The position numbers and the translations under genes are program-made. Shown piece after piece: positions 21,116 through 30,295 of a stretch of 64,000 nucleotides of DNA. The stretch is from contig MCFE01000415.1 of NCBI GenBank assembly GCA_002104905.1, forward strand, positions 1-64,000, read 5' to 3'. Numbering within the stretch: position 1 is the first letter of the stretch; every line of letters starts with the position of its first letter. Source of the DNA: Basidiobolus meristosporus CBS 931.73 (lineage: Eukaryota > Basidiobolomycota > Basidiobolomycetes > Basidiobolales > Basidiobolaceae). Under the pieces are notes generated by a model that was not told the origin of the DNA, did not search any database, and saw nothing but the letters and a program-made list of their open reading frames with translations.

Positions 21116-22036
21116 CAAATTATCTTTCATAGGGTCTCTCTTTTTCAAGCACTGGACTGATATGTGTCCTTTCCCTTTGCAGTAGTTACAATACAGGTTG
21201 CTATTGCCTTTGAAAGGTCTTGGGTATCTCCTTTGCTGGTTATCATTGCTTATTAAAGCTTTTTCTTCTTCCTTGTTATTGGTGCTTGATTTTCTTATTC
21301 TTCATCCAGGAGCCTTCCATATACATTCACGTTTTTAGGAGGGCATTCTCTTCCCATGATGATATCCCAAGGGCCTCTTTCTTATAGAAGCATCTTCATC
21401 TTCACCTTCCACACTTGGTAGTTAGATCCATCCAACTTTTCAGCAGAGGGAAAAATTCTAGTAATAGCAGTAGTGGACATTGCAGAGAGTGACAGCTTGG
21501 GGCTTGTGACCTGTTGTAAGAGTCTTGGAGATATTGGAAGTGATTGGGACAACATGTGGATTATGTGGCTTTCACTTAATGTTTTCTTAAATGTAAAAGT
21601 AGTATTTATACTTTTACGTGGTTTTGGCAAATGCAGTTAAGGGCACTTTGTTCTTTGTTTTGGTACTTTAAGACTTCCTGGATATATTTTCTTAGCAGCT
21701 GTACATAACTGGTATGTGTCTTCTAATACCTTCCAGGCATTCTTTGCAGCTTTTGCTCTTGAGCATTGAATTAGCAATTTGTCTTTGACACTAAGGTATA
21801 TGCAGCTAAAGGCACTTTGTTCTTTCTTCTGGTACTTTAAGACTTCCTGTCCCAAGCTTTTAGGAGGGCAATTTTCTCCCTTAACAATATCCTAAAGGCC
21901 TCTTTCCTGTAGCAGCATCTTTGTCTTCACCTTCCACACTTGGTAGTTAGATCCATCCAACTTTTCAGCAGAGGGAAAAATTCCAGTAATAGCAGTAGTA
22001 GACATTGCAGAGAGTGACAGCTTGGGGCTTGTGACC
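21116..22036 (-). pseudogene. Duplicated Copia-type gag remnants
   Basis: On the minus strand the gag start AEKLDGSNYQVWKVK, a classic Ty1/Copia gag N-terminus, occurs twice, at about 21382-21510 and 21892-22036. The second continues into a UBN2-like segment (21637-21890, AKAAKNAWKVLEDTYQL). A CCHC knuckle CNYCKGKGHISVQC lies at about 21150-21195. A partial LTR end (21512-21633) is wedged between the two gag starts. The arrangement looks like a recombination or internal duplication of one element. Confidence 0.75.
21512..21633 (-). repeat. Partial Copia LTR
   Basis: It begins TGTTGTAAGAGTCTTGG and is nearly identical to the first 120 or so bases of the LTR at 22037-22368, including the shared AAGTAGTATTTATACTTTTAC-like stretch. 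It then runs straight into gag sequence, so it is truncated. Confidence 0.7.
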
Positions 22037-22368
22037 TGTTGTAAGAGTCTTGGAGATATTGGAAGTGATTGGGAGAACAAGTAGATTATGTGGCTTTCAC
22101 TTAATGTTTTCTTGAATGTAAAAGTAGTATTTAAACTTTTACATGGTCTTGGCAAAACAAACATGTAAAAAAGGTTTGGGAAGGTCCCAAGAACATGTGT
22201 GCAAGGTTTGGGGCTGTTTGGACAACTTATCTAATTTTCATGTTCTGGGTAAATATTCCAAGTAAATCCCAACAAGGAATTCCGTCAGTATTCTCTAGGA
22301 TTTGAAGGTAATGATCTAAGTGACCAAGTTAGGTGAGTATTTAGGTGGAATTCCGAATTTTTACAACA
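22037..22368 (-). repeat. Copia 5' LTR (332 bp)
   Basis: In plus coordinates it starts TGTTGTAAGAG and ends TTTTTACAACA, a proper TG...CA repeat. Its outer half is similar to the LTR at 63221-63567 (shared GGATTTGAAGGTAATGATCT). On the minus strand the gag start follows at once. Confidence 0.8.
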
Positions 22369-22736
22369 GTAAGTATTTAGTTTACATTACACTGTCCATA
22401 TAGCATAAGACTCTACTCGGATTATTGCTAAGTTACGAGTTACCTGAGATTTAGCTTGCAATATATTAGATAATTCTTGAAGGAATGGAAGTTACCAGTA
22501 TTTTCAAACTTTTCCAAAGCCCCCGAACACTACACAAACCTTCCTGGAATCTTACTTGAAGCATTCTCATCACTAGTCTTACAAATTTGAAAATCCTATT
22601 GATATCAAGCATTTGGGTAGTCATCACCCGGAATTATACTAGAGCACCTGTACTCTAGGCTACTCCGGAGTATGATGCCAAAGATGTTACCTTTGGATCA
22701 AGATAACAACGAAACCATTTGCTCACTACATAAAGT
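22369..22736. other. Intergenic, no feature seen
   Basis: The stretch marks the switch from transposon DNA to gene-bearing DNA. CpG sites become common again. I found no credible coding sequence or repeat. Confidence 0.5.
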
Positions 22737-23293
22737 CTAGAACTCACCACAGGCAGCAGCAATCAGTGAGCCCGATGCCCAACCCATCCAACCTACAATA
22801 GCCAAATCGAAATCCGTGGAGGCATCAAGGAATCCAATCCCAGATATGCACTGGGACCTGGGCTTGGGCCCACCAATAGAGCTGGGGATCAAATGGAACG
22901 CTACCTGCGTAGAACCAACCAGAAAAGTCGGGAACGCTCCCCCAATCGTGGCGCTGGCGGGTCCAAATACGCGCTCTTTTTCCTGGAGAGGGTCCAGTGG
23001 AACCAATGCGTCCAGGTTACTTGTCGAATTCCATTTATGGAGCGATGACCAAGTGGCGCTCACCTCCCGTTTCATTTGTCACACGACCTCAGCATTAAGC
23101 GAGGATACTCCGGGGAAGTCGGACCAAAGAGTTCTTTCAAAGCCACACATCCTCGCCGCTTCCATGATATGTTCGATGCGTTGGAATCCAAAAAATGGTG
23201 TTGCCGATGGTCGTACCCCGGCGAGCTGGTGGCACAAGTCAGATTGAATGTTTGGTGGGGATTACCATTGTTGGCCTCCGGTACCACGCTCAA
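22737..23293 (-). other. Possible degenerate or unrecognised gene
   Basis: Open frames of 112 and 73 codons lie on the minus strand and one of 143 codons on the plus strand, and base composition is gene-like (GC-rich). No frame shows a domain I know. The segment IEHIMEAARMCGFERTLW in a third minus-strand frame looks protein-like but meets a stop soon after. I cannot build a convincing spliced model, so this may be a decayed gene. Confidence 0.25.
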
Positions 23294-23410
23294 CTAGTGT
23301 GTGAGAAAATGCAAACATGGGTCAACGCATATGGACAACACCGACTGGTGGAGGGAAATGTTTATTCTATATAAAATATAGAGGATGATTTATATTACAG
23401 GCGTCTAGGC

Positions 23411-24319
23411 TTACATAAGCTCAACAATCTTCTTGACGAGGTTTTGCATGTCGTTGGATCTCATGTTACCAACGGCCAAGACCTCTTCGTGGTTGGGAGT
23501 TTCGACGTTGTCCTCAGGGGGAAGGGAGAACTCGGGAGACTCCTCGTCGGCGGTTCTTTCTCTACGGGTGACGACAAAGTTGGTGACGAGGGAGAAACCG
23601 AGGACCTTCATGCCGCAATGTCTGGCGACGACGACCTCGGGGACAGTGCTCATACCGATCACATCACCACCAAGGGCTCTCATCATACGAGCCTCGGCGG
23701 GGGATTCGTAGCTGGGGCCGGAGACGAAGCAGTAAACACCCTCTCTGATGTATTGGCGGATGTCCAATTCACGAGCGGCTCTGATGGCAAGGGAACGGAG
23801 CTCACGGGGATAAGCGTCGTTGACGGGAGGGAAACGGGGACCGAAGCTGGAAAGGTTGGCACCGATCAGTGGGTTGTTGCCAGCCATACCGGGGATGTTG
23901 ATGTGGTCCTCGATGATCATGATGTCACCAACCTTGCACTTCTCGTGGTTCAAGGAGCCGGCGGCGTTGGTAACGAAGAGAGTCTCGACACCCATGAGGC
24001 TCATGACACGGACGGGCAACACGGTGAGCTTGAGGAGGTGACCCTCGTAGAAGTGGAAACGGCCAACCATGCACACGGTAGGCTTTCCGGAAATCAAACC
24101 GAAGACAAGCTTGCCAGCGTGGCCAGCGACGGTGCTGACTGGGAAACCGGGGATTTCTTCGTACTTGAACTCGACGGTGTTCTCCAAACTTCCGGCCAGA
24201 CCACCCAAGCCGGATCCGCAGATCACACCTACCTTGGGGTAGAGCTCGGCAGGAACGTTGGCCTTTAGGAAATCGGCAGCAAGGTAAATGTCATTATCGG
24301 TGTAGGTGTGGGCAGCCAT
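23411..24319 (-). CDS. PNP1: Purine nucleoside phosphorylase
   Basis: This intronless gene encodes an enzyme that splits inosine and guanosine with phosphate into base plus ribose-1-phosphate, for purine salvage in the cytosol. The trimeric PNP family marks are all present: phosphate-binding GSGLGG near residue 35, GRFHFYEGH, the base-site TNAAGSLN, GPSYESPAEARM, and MSTVPEVVVARHCGM. The frame extends upstream to an ATG at 24364, but a TATA-like box at 24373-24381 would then be only a few bases away. The second ATG at 24319 (MAAHTYT) lies about 55 bp from the box and fits the other genes here, giving 302 residues. The long antisense frame at 23444-24268 is a shadow. Confidence 0.95.
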   Translation of the reverse strand: MAAHTYTDNDIYLAADFLKANVPAELYPKVGVICGSGLGGLAGSLENTVEFKYEEIPGFPVSTVAGHAGKLVFGLISGKPTVCMVGRFHFYEGHLLKLTVLPVRVMSLMGVETLFVTNAAGSLNHEKCKVGDIMIIEDHINIPGMAGNNPLIGANLSSFGPRFPPVNDAYPRELRSLAIRAARELDIRQYIREGVYCFVSGPSYESPAEARMMRALGGDVIGMSTVPEVVVARHCGMKVLGFSLVTNFVVTRRERTADEESPEFSLPPEDNVETPNHEEVLAVGNMRSNDMQNLVKKIVELM

Positions 24320-24372
24320 GTTGTTCAGGGTTGATCGGGTGTGTTCTGGGAATCGCATCGTCACCAGCGGCC

Positions 24373-24381
24373 CTTATAAAG
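24373..24381 (-). promoter_or_regulatory. TATA-like box of the phosphorylase gene
   Basis: CTTTATAAG on the minus strand. Its distance from the two candidate ATGs favours the start at 24319. Confidence 0.6.
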
Positions 24382-25026
24382 CCTTTGGGCCACCAGGTGT
24401 CCCGAGCCCTGATTTGACGAAATCCCATCAATGGTGTGGCTTCACCATGTCAAAAATTATCGGCCACCCGCCAATCCATGGGCAGCGTTCTCTCCTGGGC
24501 AAGACAAAACATCGAATAAGGAAAAATCGCTTGGACAAGAATCCTGGATGAGACCGAAATTTCACTAACGACATATTGTGTTCGATTAATCTAACGCAAC
24601 CTGGTACTCATTACGTGTTGGTGAGAGTTCCCAAATAAGGGAGTATTATGAGTTCTCAAATGATGCTGTGGCTCAGGCGAGCGAGCTTGTTACAAGCACA
24701 TCTAGACAAGGATTTATGGAAACCGTAGGACGAAACCCATTGGCTGTGGTCCGAAGCGGATCTGTAGGTCGATATGTGCTTAATTAATCGAACTTTCTCC
24801 ACTGCCACCGATCCATGCCACGGACCTGACCAAAAAGGCATCATTCAGGAAGACGATGGGTGGGATGCCAGATAGGCCATATATGTTGGTGATTTGGTTT
24901 TCTAGGATTTGCTGAATGGGCGCCGATTTTGTTTCGTAGAATATTGCAAAACGTGGTCGGTGTATTTGCTGAATGGGCGCTGATTTTATTTCACTGAATA
25001 TTGCAAAACGTGGTCAATGTGAATGC
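24382..25026. other. Intergenic between phosphorylase and arrestin genes
   Basis: No gene is seen. The last 120 bases hold a two-copy direct repeat (24909-25017), described separately. The arrestin gene ends at 25027 just beyond it. Confidence 0.5.
24909..25017. repeat. Two-copy tandem direct repeat (57-bp period)
   Basis: TTGCTGAATGGGCGC begins at 24909 and again at 24966; both units share GATTTT, GAATATTGCAAAACGTGGTC and differ at a handful of bases. The repeat lies immediately downstream of the arrestin stop codon, so it is in that gene's 3' region. Confidence 0.85.
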
Positions 25027-26264
25027 TCAGCGGTCGGCAGAGTACGGCGGTGCTGGTTCGTAGAGGGGCAGGGTGTCGACAGTTCTCCACCGCAGGCCGC
25101 CGCTGTTGTAGGTGCCTATGACGATGGGAAAGGTCATCTTGATCTTCTCCGAAGACTCCTCCTCGGACAGCTTGATCTGGATCTTCAGTTTGGACGAGAT
25201 GGTCAGCAGGTCGGTCTTGGTGTTTGGCTTCACCAGGGATTGCAAGGGGAACAGCAAAGGAAGGTCCAAACGCAGGGTGTCCGGATCAAGGATCAAGAAA
25301 GAGCTGGCGGTGGCAGTGACGCGATTCTCGGTCATGATGTACCTGGTGGGGTGATTAGCACGCGAGCCGGGTTGATCCATGCGAGGAGAATTACCCTTTC
25401 GCCTCTCTGCAGATCTTCTGAAGGACGTAGAAGTAAACGGTGAGCGGGCCCTTCGGACGGGTATAATGGTTGATGTGCAACTCGATCGGCACCACATCGT
25501 CTGTCAATATTTTCAGTACAATTCTGCTGAGCATCTACCCATAGCATCTCCTACCAGGACAGAAGCCTCGTCTAGGAACCCGGATCATTGCTTCGATCAC
25601 ACCCGACGGGTTGTGCAGCTGCTTGTACTTCTCCATGGGCAGGTGGAGTTCAGGCACGTCCACGTCGATGCGCTCCCAGATCTTGACAGGGTGACTGGCC
25701 TTCAGCCTCTTGAGCCAGCCCTTTTTTAAAATCACATGCAGTTGGTACTGGATCTGGGCCTTCGAATCCCCCTGTTACTGCAGGTTAGCTTGGATTTTAG
25801 CATGGGTTTCCCAATACTGCACGACTCGAGTGAATTTACCTCATAAGTGCTAGGTAATGTCATTAGTGGCAGTTGCATCTCAAATGGAAATCGGTGTTCA
25901 CCTGCTGCCAAAATGGTGGATCGCAGTAGCATCGCTTTCTTTTTGATCAATGTTTGGGTGCCTAGTAGCTCCCTTGAGACCGATGGTTAGGCTGGTTGTC
26001 GGGATTGCAGTGAGCGGCTGGCCAACTTACGTGGAGAGCTCCTCGCTTTTGCATGCGGTTCGCACAATCCCCTCTAGCTCGAGGACTATGGAGCGTTTGA
26101 TCGAGGATTTCTCTGTCAGGATGTTGACTACGCCTGATTTGGGTAAGTACAAGAGGAGGGAACAGGTAGGAAACCGTCTCGTTACCAAGCACCACATCTC
26201 CAGGGTAATATTTTCTATCTGGCTCCAGCAAGGAGATGGCCAGTTCAGTGCCATCTATGGTCAT
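25027..26264 (-). CDS. Arrestin-like protein (alpha-arrestin type adaptor)
   Basis: Six exons: 26264-26186, 26133-26031, 25972-25840, 25771-25555, 25500-25395, 25342-25027, giving 317 residues. Frames and GT-AG sites agree at every join. The N-terminal arrestin fold shows LEPDRKYYPGDVV and GEHRFPFEMQLP; the C-terminal fold shows GVIEAMIRVPRRGF and ends with FPIVIGT. Fungal relatives bind plasma-membrane transporters and recruit the Rsp5 ubiquitin ligase for endocytosis. The tail has LPLYEPAPPY, which resembles a PY motif but is not a perfect PPxY. The start at 26264 lies about 45 bp below a TATA box; the upstream in-frame ATG at 26321 lies above it. An amino-acid permease, a typical client class, lies 20 kb away. 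Confidence 0.88.
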
Positions 26265-26303
26265 TCTATCTGGGAAATACCTGAGTTCAAAGCGACCCCT
26301 TGT

Positions 26304-26312
26304 CCTTATATA
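26304..26312 (-). promoter_or_regulatory. TATA box of the arrestin gene
   Basis: CTATATAAG on the minus strand, 45 bp upstream of the ATG at 26264. It rules against the upstream ATG at 26321. Confidence 0.6.
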
Positions 26313-26408
26313 GCATGCCACGGGCTATTTCTGCACTTTGGAACATGGCCACGAGGCGCTTGATCATCCCTTACTTGGTGCATTAAGCTCCACCAAATTA
26401 ACCATGCA

Positions 26409-27411
26409 TCAGGTAGGGGAAATCAAGTTCATGATTGTGTCGGCTGCATTTTCCATGGCTCGTTTGATTGATTTTATCAGGCTTATTCGTGGGTTTATTG
26501 GCGATACTAAGGTTTGCTTGTTGATACATATTGTGTGGTGACAGCGTCTGACGCTCACAAACTCGAGCTCCGTGCGTGGTGACTTAGCATCTGACGCTAA
26601 CAAACTCGGTACTACCGCGGTCAAATGTCGATTATGGCCACAGCCAGTATCTAGGCCAATGGCATACGGTAATTTTACAAGTACCATAGAGCACAGTCTT
26701 GGGGGCATTCGAAGTAGATTGCATCGTGTTCCAAATAGTTGCCCATGGTGTACCTTCCTGGCTACTCTTGGCAGGGTGGCGATTAGGCAAAAGTCGTCGG
26801 ATATTCATCACGTCGAATGGATTCTGTTGATCTATGGGCATATATGGGTTCAAATCTGCATGAACCGCATATACTGAAAACTCCGGTACGTGGATAACGA
26901 GCGGGCAGCTTAGTAAATATTCATACAACTCTATCGATAAAATGCTGGGAGTAGGTTGAGCAAAGGTAGGCTGGGGTGAGAAAATCCCGCAAAAGGGCTA
27001 CCTTGAAAGGCGTCTATGTTCGTTGCCACCGTGGTCGATATTGCATTTCCCTTTGCGGCGGTTTCTCCATCGAAGGACCAAATCTTCGTGATTTCCGCGA
27101 ACGCACAGAGCGTTTATTTCTTTGGCTCTGGCGAGTGTCCCGACGGAGTCCGGTCCTTTTGTAACCATATCACCCAGCAATACCACTTAGTCCTCTGGCT
27201 TGAGCTTCAGCTGGCTGAGAAGCTTGTTGAACGAGGTCAAGTGCCCACGAATGTCGCCAATAAAGATGAGTCGTCCCGTAGCATTATGGTGATACTCGAA
27301 CACCTCAAGTCTTCGTTCAGGTGATAGATATATGGCACTCAATAGAATAGTCAGGAAGACGGCCAGACCTATCAGCAATAGACGGCGTAGACTTGTTGAA
27401 AATTTTGACAT
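26409..27411 (-). pseudogene. Broken calcineurin-like phosphoesterase (PPN2-type)
   Basis: The minus-strand sequence encodes an N-terminal membrane anchor (LLLIGLAVFLTILLSAIYL) and the metallophosphoesterase motifs GDIRGH, GDMVTKGPDS and GNHED, with an intron at 26945-27001, then HADLNPYMP and AIGLDTGCGHNRHLTA. This is the layout of fungal vacuolar polyphosphatase-like proteins. It is interrupted twice. A TAA at 27187-27189 sits between KPED and VVLLGDMV in one unbroken frame. Near 26670 the expected GHDA-type motif, which carries a metal-binding histidine, is missing and the frame shifts between VLYG and the AIGLDTGC block. The 3' end runs into a tandem repeat. It is probably a pseudogene unless the assembly is wrong. 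Confidence 0.75.
26535..26614. repeat. Two-copy tandem repeat with inner palindrome
   Basis: GTGGTGAC...CTGACGCT begins at 26535 and again at 26576, a 41-bp period. The first unit contains GCGTCTGACGC, a palindrome around a central T. It overlaps the decayed 3' part of the phosphoesterase pseudogene. Confidence 0.7.
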
Positions 27412-27481
27412 GTTTCTTGAAAATTGGCCCTAATGGAAATTCCAGGTCATACTCCATGGGAGAAATTCCATCGTAGCCGAC

Positions 27482-29176
27482 TTGTTGGAAAATATTGATC
27501 AACCATCAAATTTCTCGATACTGCGCTTTCGATGTCGGCTCAGGCTTGGTTCGCAACAGCACATGCAGTTTCTACGTCATTCTGCAAGTAGGACGCTGTC
27601 AGGTGTTTCGAAGGTTAGCATACGCTTTATATCCTGTGAGAGGAATGCTGGTCATCGTGTACGGCGAAAAGACCTACGGAGCTCTGAGCAAGATGTAGAA
27701 TACGTTCTCAAGAATGGTACTCAATCTACGAGTAGTTGTAGCTAATAAATACTAATGCTCATTCAGGTCTGCGCCACGTAGAACCCTACTTTTTCACACA
27801 CAAGACCTTTGCCAAAGAACGCTGGCTCGGTCGACCATTAGTGTCCGTGCTCCAAACCGAATTCAAGGACAGACCAAGCGAATACTACGTAATTTTCCAC
27901 ATAAATGATAGATATCGGAGGAATATTTGATTGAAGTCTTGTTCGTTAAAGCAAACGGCGGTGATGGAGGGCTGGGTTACCGTGAATGGAGTTAAAGTCT
28001 CACCGGACTATACGTTCAAGCCCCATGATATATTGGCACACACTCTACATAGACACGAACCCCCAGTGACCAGTGACCATATCAAAATCATATATGAGGA
28101 CGAGAATATGCTGGTTGTGGATAAACCAGCGAGTATTCCGGTGGGTCATACTCTCAATATGCTCCGATCCACACAAGCTAATGATTCTTCTAATTGTAGG
28201 TTCATCCTACTGGGAGGTAGTTCACATGCCCTCCATATTGTAAATCGATCACCAATACTCATTCTGCCATACAGATACCAGCACAACTCTATACTAAATA
28301 TCTTGAAGCATGACCACGGCTATCAATCCCTCTTTCGTACGTCATGATTCTGCTGAATGCCACCACTCTATCGATACTGACTCCGCCACGTGTAGCGGCA
28401 AACCGTCTCGATCGACTCACATCGGGTATCTTAATCTTTGCCCGAACGAAGGAGAGCGCGCAGCTCATTGAGAAAGCCATGCGAGCAAGGGAAATTCAAA
28501 AACAATACGTATGTAGAGTATTGGGTGAATTTCCGAGGTAGGCACCTCATCCCTCGAGCTACTTCAGACATGAGACTCAGTGTTTTCCTTAGGGAGGTCG
28601 TTTGTGATGAGAGGCTGCTGACGGTGTCGCACAGGCTTGGACTAAATGTGGTTAGCCCCCAAGGAAAAGAGAGCACCACCGTGTTTGAACGACTCTTCTT
28701 TGATGGGGAAACAAGTATTGTACGATGTAAATACCTCCAACACTGCTGAACCTGTGTATAATTCAGTGACCGAACCTTTGTCGCTAGGCAAGCCAGTCAC
28801 CGGGCGAACTCATCAGATACGCGTACACCTTCAATACCTTGGCCATCCGATAGCAAACGATCCACTTTACGCGAACTCCAATGCTTGGGGGCCCGATCGT
28901 GGCAAAGGAAAAGTGTATGATGCTGCAGAGTGCGAAAGCGTGATTGAGGAGCTAGTGGCGCATGAATTCCTCAGTGGTGGCAAGGTGATGCCCGAGCGTG
29001 CTCTATGTCAAACATGTAATATTCCAACATACTATGACCCACAGCCGGGCCAGTTATGTATATGGCTTCATGCTATACAGTACGCTCTAAACAACTTTAC
29101 CTTCCAAACCGATCTCCCACTGTGGGCCAGTCGAGATTACTCACCTGAAAAATACAGGCATCTGATCCAGTTTTAA
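27482..29176 (+). CDS. tRNA pseudouridine synthase, RluA family (PUS8/PUS9-type)
   Basis: Eight exons: 27482-27716, 27767-27888, 27952-28140, 28200-28216, 28275-28336, 28396-28537, 28593-28726, 28788-29176; 429 residues if the first ATG is right. Homologues convert uridine 32 of tRNAs to pseudouridine in cytosol or mitochondria. An S4-like segment ([12 protein letters not shown]) precedes the catalytic domain. The catalytic aspartate is in NRLDRLTSG, where most relatives have [22 protein letters not shown] is the second signature. The C-terminus has the fungal CxxC and IWLHA block. Exon 4 is only 17 nt but supplies the conserved HPTGR, so it is real. The exon-1 start is uncertain. It diverges from the phosphoesterase pseudogene across 70 bp. 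Confidence 0.88.
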
Positions 29177-29412
29177 ACAATCTAACAATCCCCATCAGTT
29201 TTTAATGGCGGCTATCACCCTTTGTGGTAGAGTTTTGTGGCACCTGATATATAATTCTGAGACATGAAATTCCATAGAATAGTAGAATCCTGGTATAGTT
29301 GCATATTAAATCATACCATACAAGGCAGGACTATGGATTTCAACAAGTGTACAACATTGGTCTCTCATCCCTGATGTTGCCTCGGGAAACCGAATCAGTG
29401 ATCCCTCGAACG
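29177..29412. other. Short intergenic region
   Basis: No coding sequence is visible. It ends at the TATA-like box of the small secreted protein gene. Confidence 0.5.
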
Positions 29413-29420
29413 TATTTAAA
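29413..29420 (+). promoter_or_regulatory. TATA-like box of the small secreted protein gene
   Basis: TATTTAAA at 29413-29420. The first in-frame ATG at 29420 overlaps it, so the start at 29459, 46 bp downstream, is preferred. Confidence 0.55.
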
Positions 29421-29458
29421 TGTGGCCCAGGAGGAACATCCTCATCACACTACTGACC

Positions 29459-29764
29459 ATGTCGAAGTTGGTATTTGCAATCATCCTTACTTTTGCATAT
29501 GTTTTGTCCTTCGTCTCGGCGCTTCCCATGGCTGGCTTCTCAGGAACAAATTCCAATTCCTTCGTCACCCAGAGCGAATCTGAGGTTGGGCAGCCTATAG
29601 ACGAATGGGATCTTGCTTCCGACTTCCAGCTTGCTGAGGACGATGCCCTGTTTGATACATGGCTGGCAGAAGATGAAGAAGAGGACTACGACCTTACTGT
29701 GACAAACAACTACGATGCATATCTTGACATCGTAGAAGATGGCTCATTGTGGAGATATTTGTAA
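29459..29764 (+). CDS. Small acidic secreted protein, unknown function
   Basis: The 101-residue product begins with a clear signal peptide (KLVFAIILTFAYVLSFVSA) and a likely cleavage site before LPMAGF. The mature part is short, lacks cysteine, and is very acidic, with a DEEEDYD cluster and aromatic residues spaced among Asp and Glu (WDLASDF, LFDTWL, YDAYLDIV). I do not recognise a family. The start is the ATG after the TATA box; the longer frame from 29420 overlaps the box. A secreted effector, wall-associated or mineral-binding role would be guesswork. Confidence 0.65.
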   Translation: MSKLVFAIILTFAYVLSFVSALPMAGFSGTNSNSFVTQSESEVGQPIDEWDLASDFQLAEDDALFDTWLAEDEEEDYDLTVTNNYDAYLDIVEDGSLWRYL

Positions 29765-30295
29765 TTATGCCCGCAATCTTAGTCGGTTTTGACAATCGAT
29801 GGTTTCATTGCCTTGAACAACCCCAATACGTCTATCTTCTTTGTAGTGCTCCCCTCCCCATGTAAATCTCGTAAATATGAATATGCAACAATGGTATCTA
29901 GAAAATCTAAAAGTAAAGAAGCTTATCTCATTTCGCTATGAAACTTATTCCACGCTCCTCTCCATTCTCTAAATTGATCTATACTCCAAGTGTCTCAACT
30001 CGCGGAAGGGTGACACCAATAAATTTGGTGGAACATACTCCTAGGGTTTGAAAAGGTTCAACTTTAACCCGACTAAGCATCCACTCTAGATTACGTAGGG
30101 TTGCCGATGGGATCATGCCTAAACTGGTGGTTATGTTATGCCCATTTCGCCCAGGATAATCACGAAGATGATGCCTAAAAAAAGCGCCTGTGAGATGTCG
30201 CGAATTTGAATACTGGGCTTGACCTGAGCTACGGAGTACCTACCTTGCATTTCTGTTTATCCCACAAGGAGCGATTGTTCAACGTTAGATTCAGC
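29765..30295. other. Intergenic, no gene seen
   Basis: AT-rich 3' flank of the secreted protein gene and 5' flank of the cyclophilin gene. No tRNA-like cloverleaf or credible coding frame was found. Confidence 0.5.

Noticed and set aside
22737-23293. Spliced gene on the minus strand
   Set aside because: No combination of GT-AG junctions gave a continuous frame with a recognisable domain.
23444-24268. 274-codon open frame on the plus strand
   Set aside because: It is exactly antisense to the phosphorylase gene, has a biased Gly/Asp/Val composition from reverse reading, and shows no domain.
27187-27189. Programmed stop readthrough or recoding in the phosphoesterase gene
   Set aside because: A second lesion downstream (lost metal motif and frameshift) makes a pseudogene the simpler reading.
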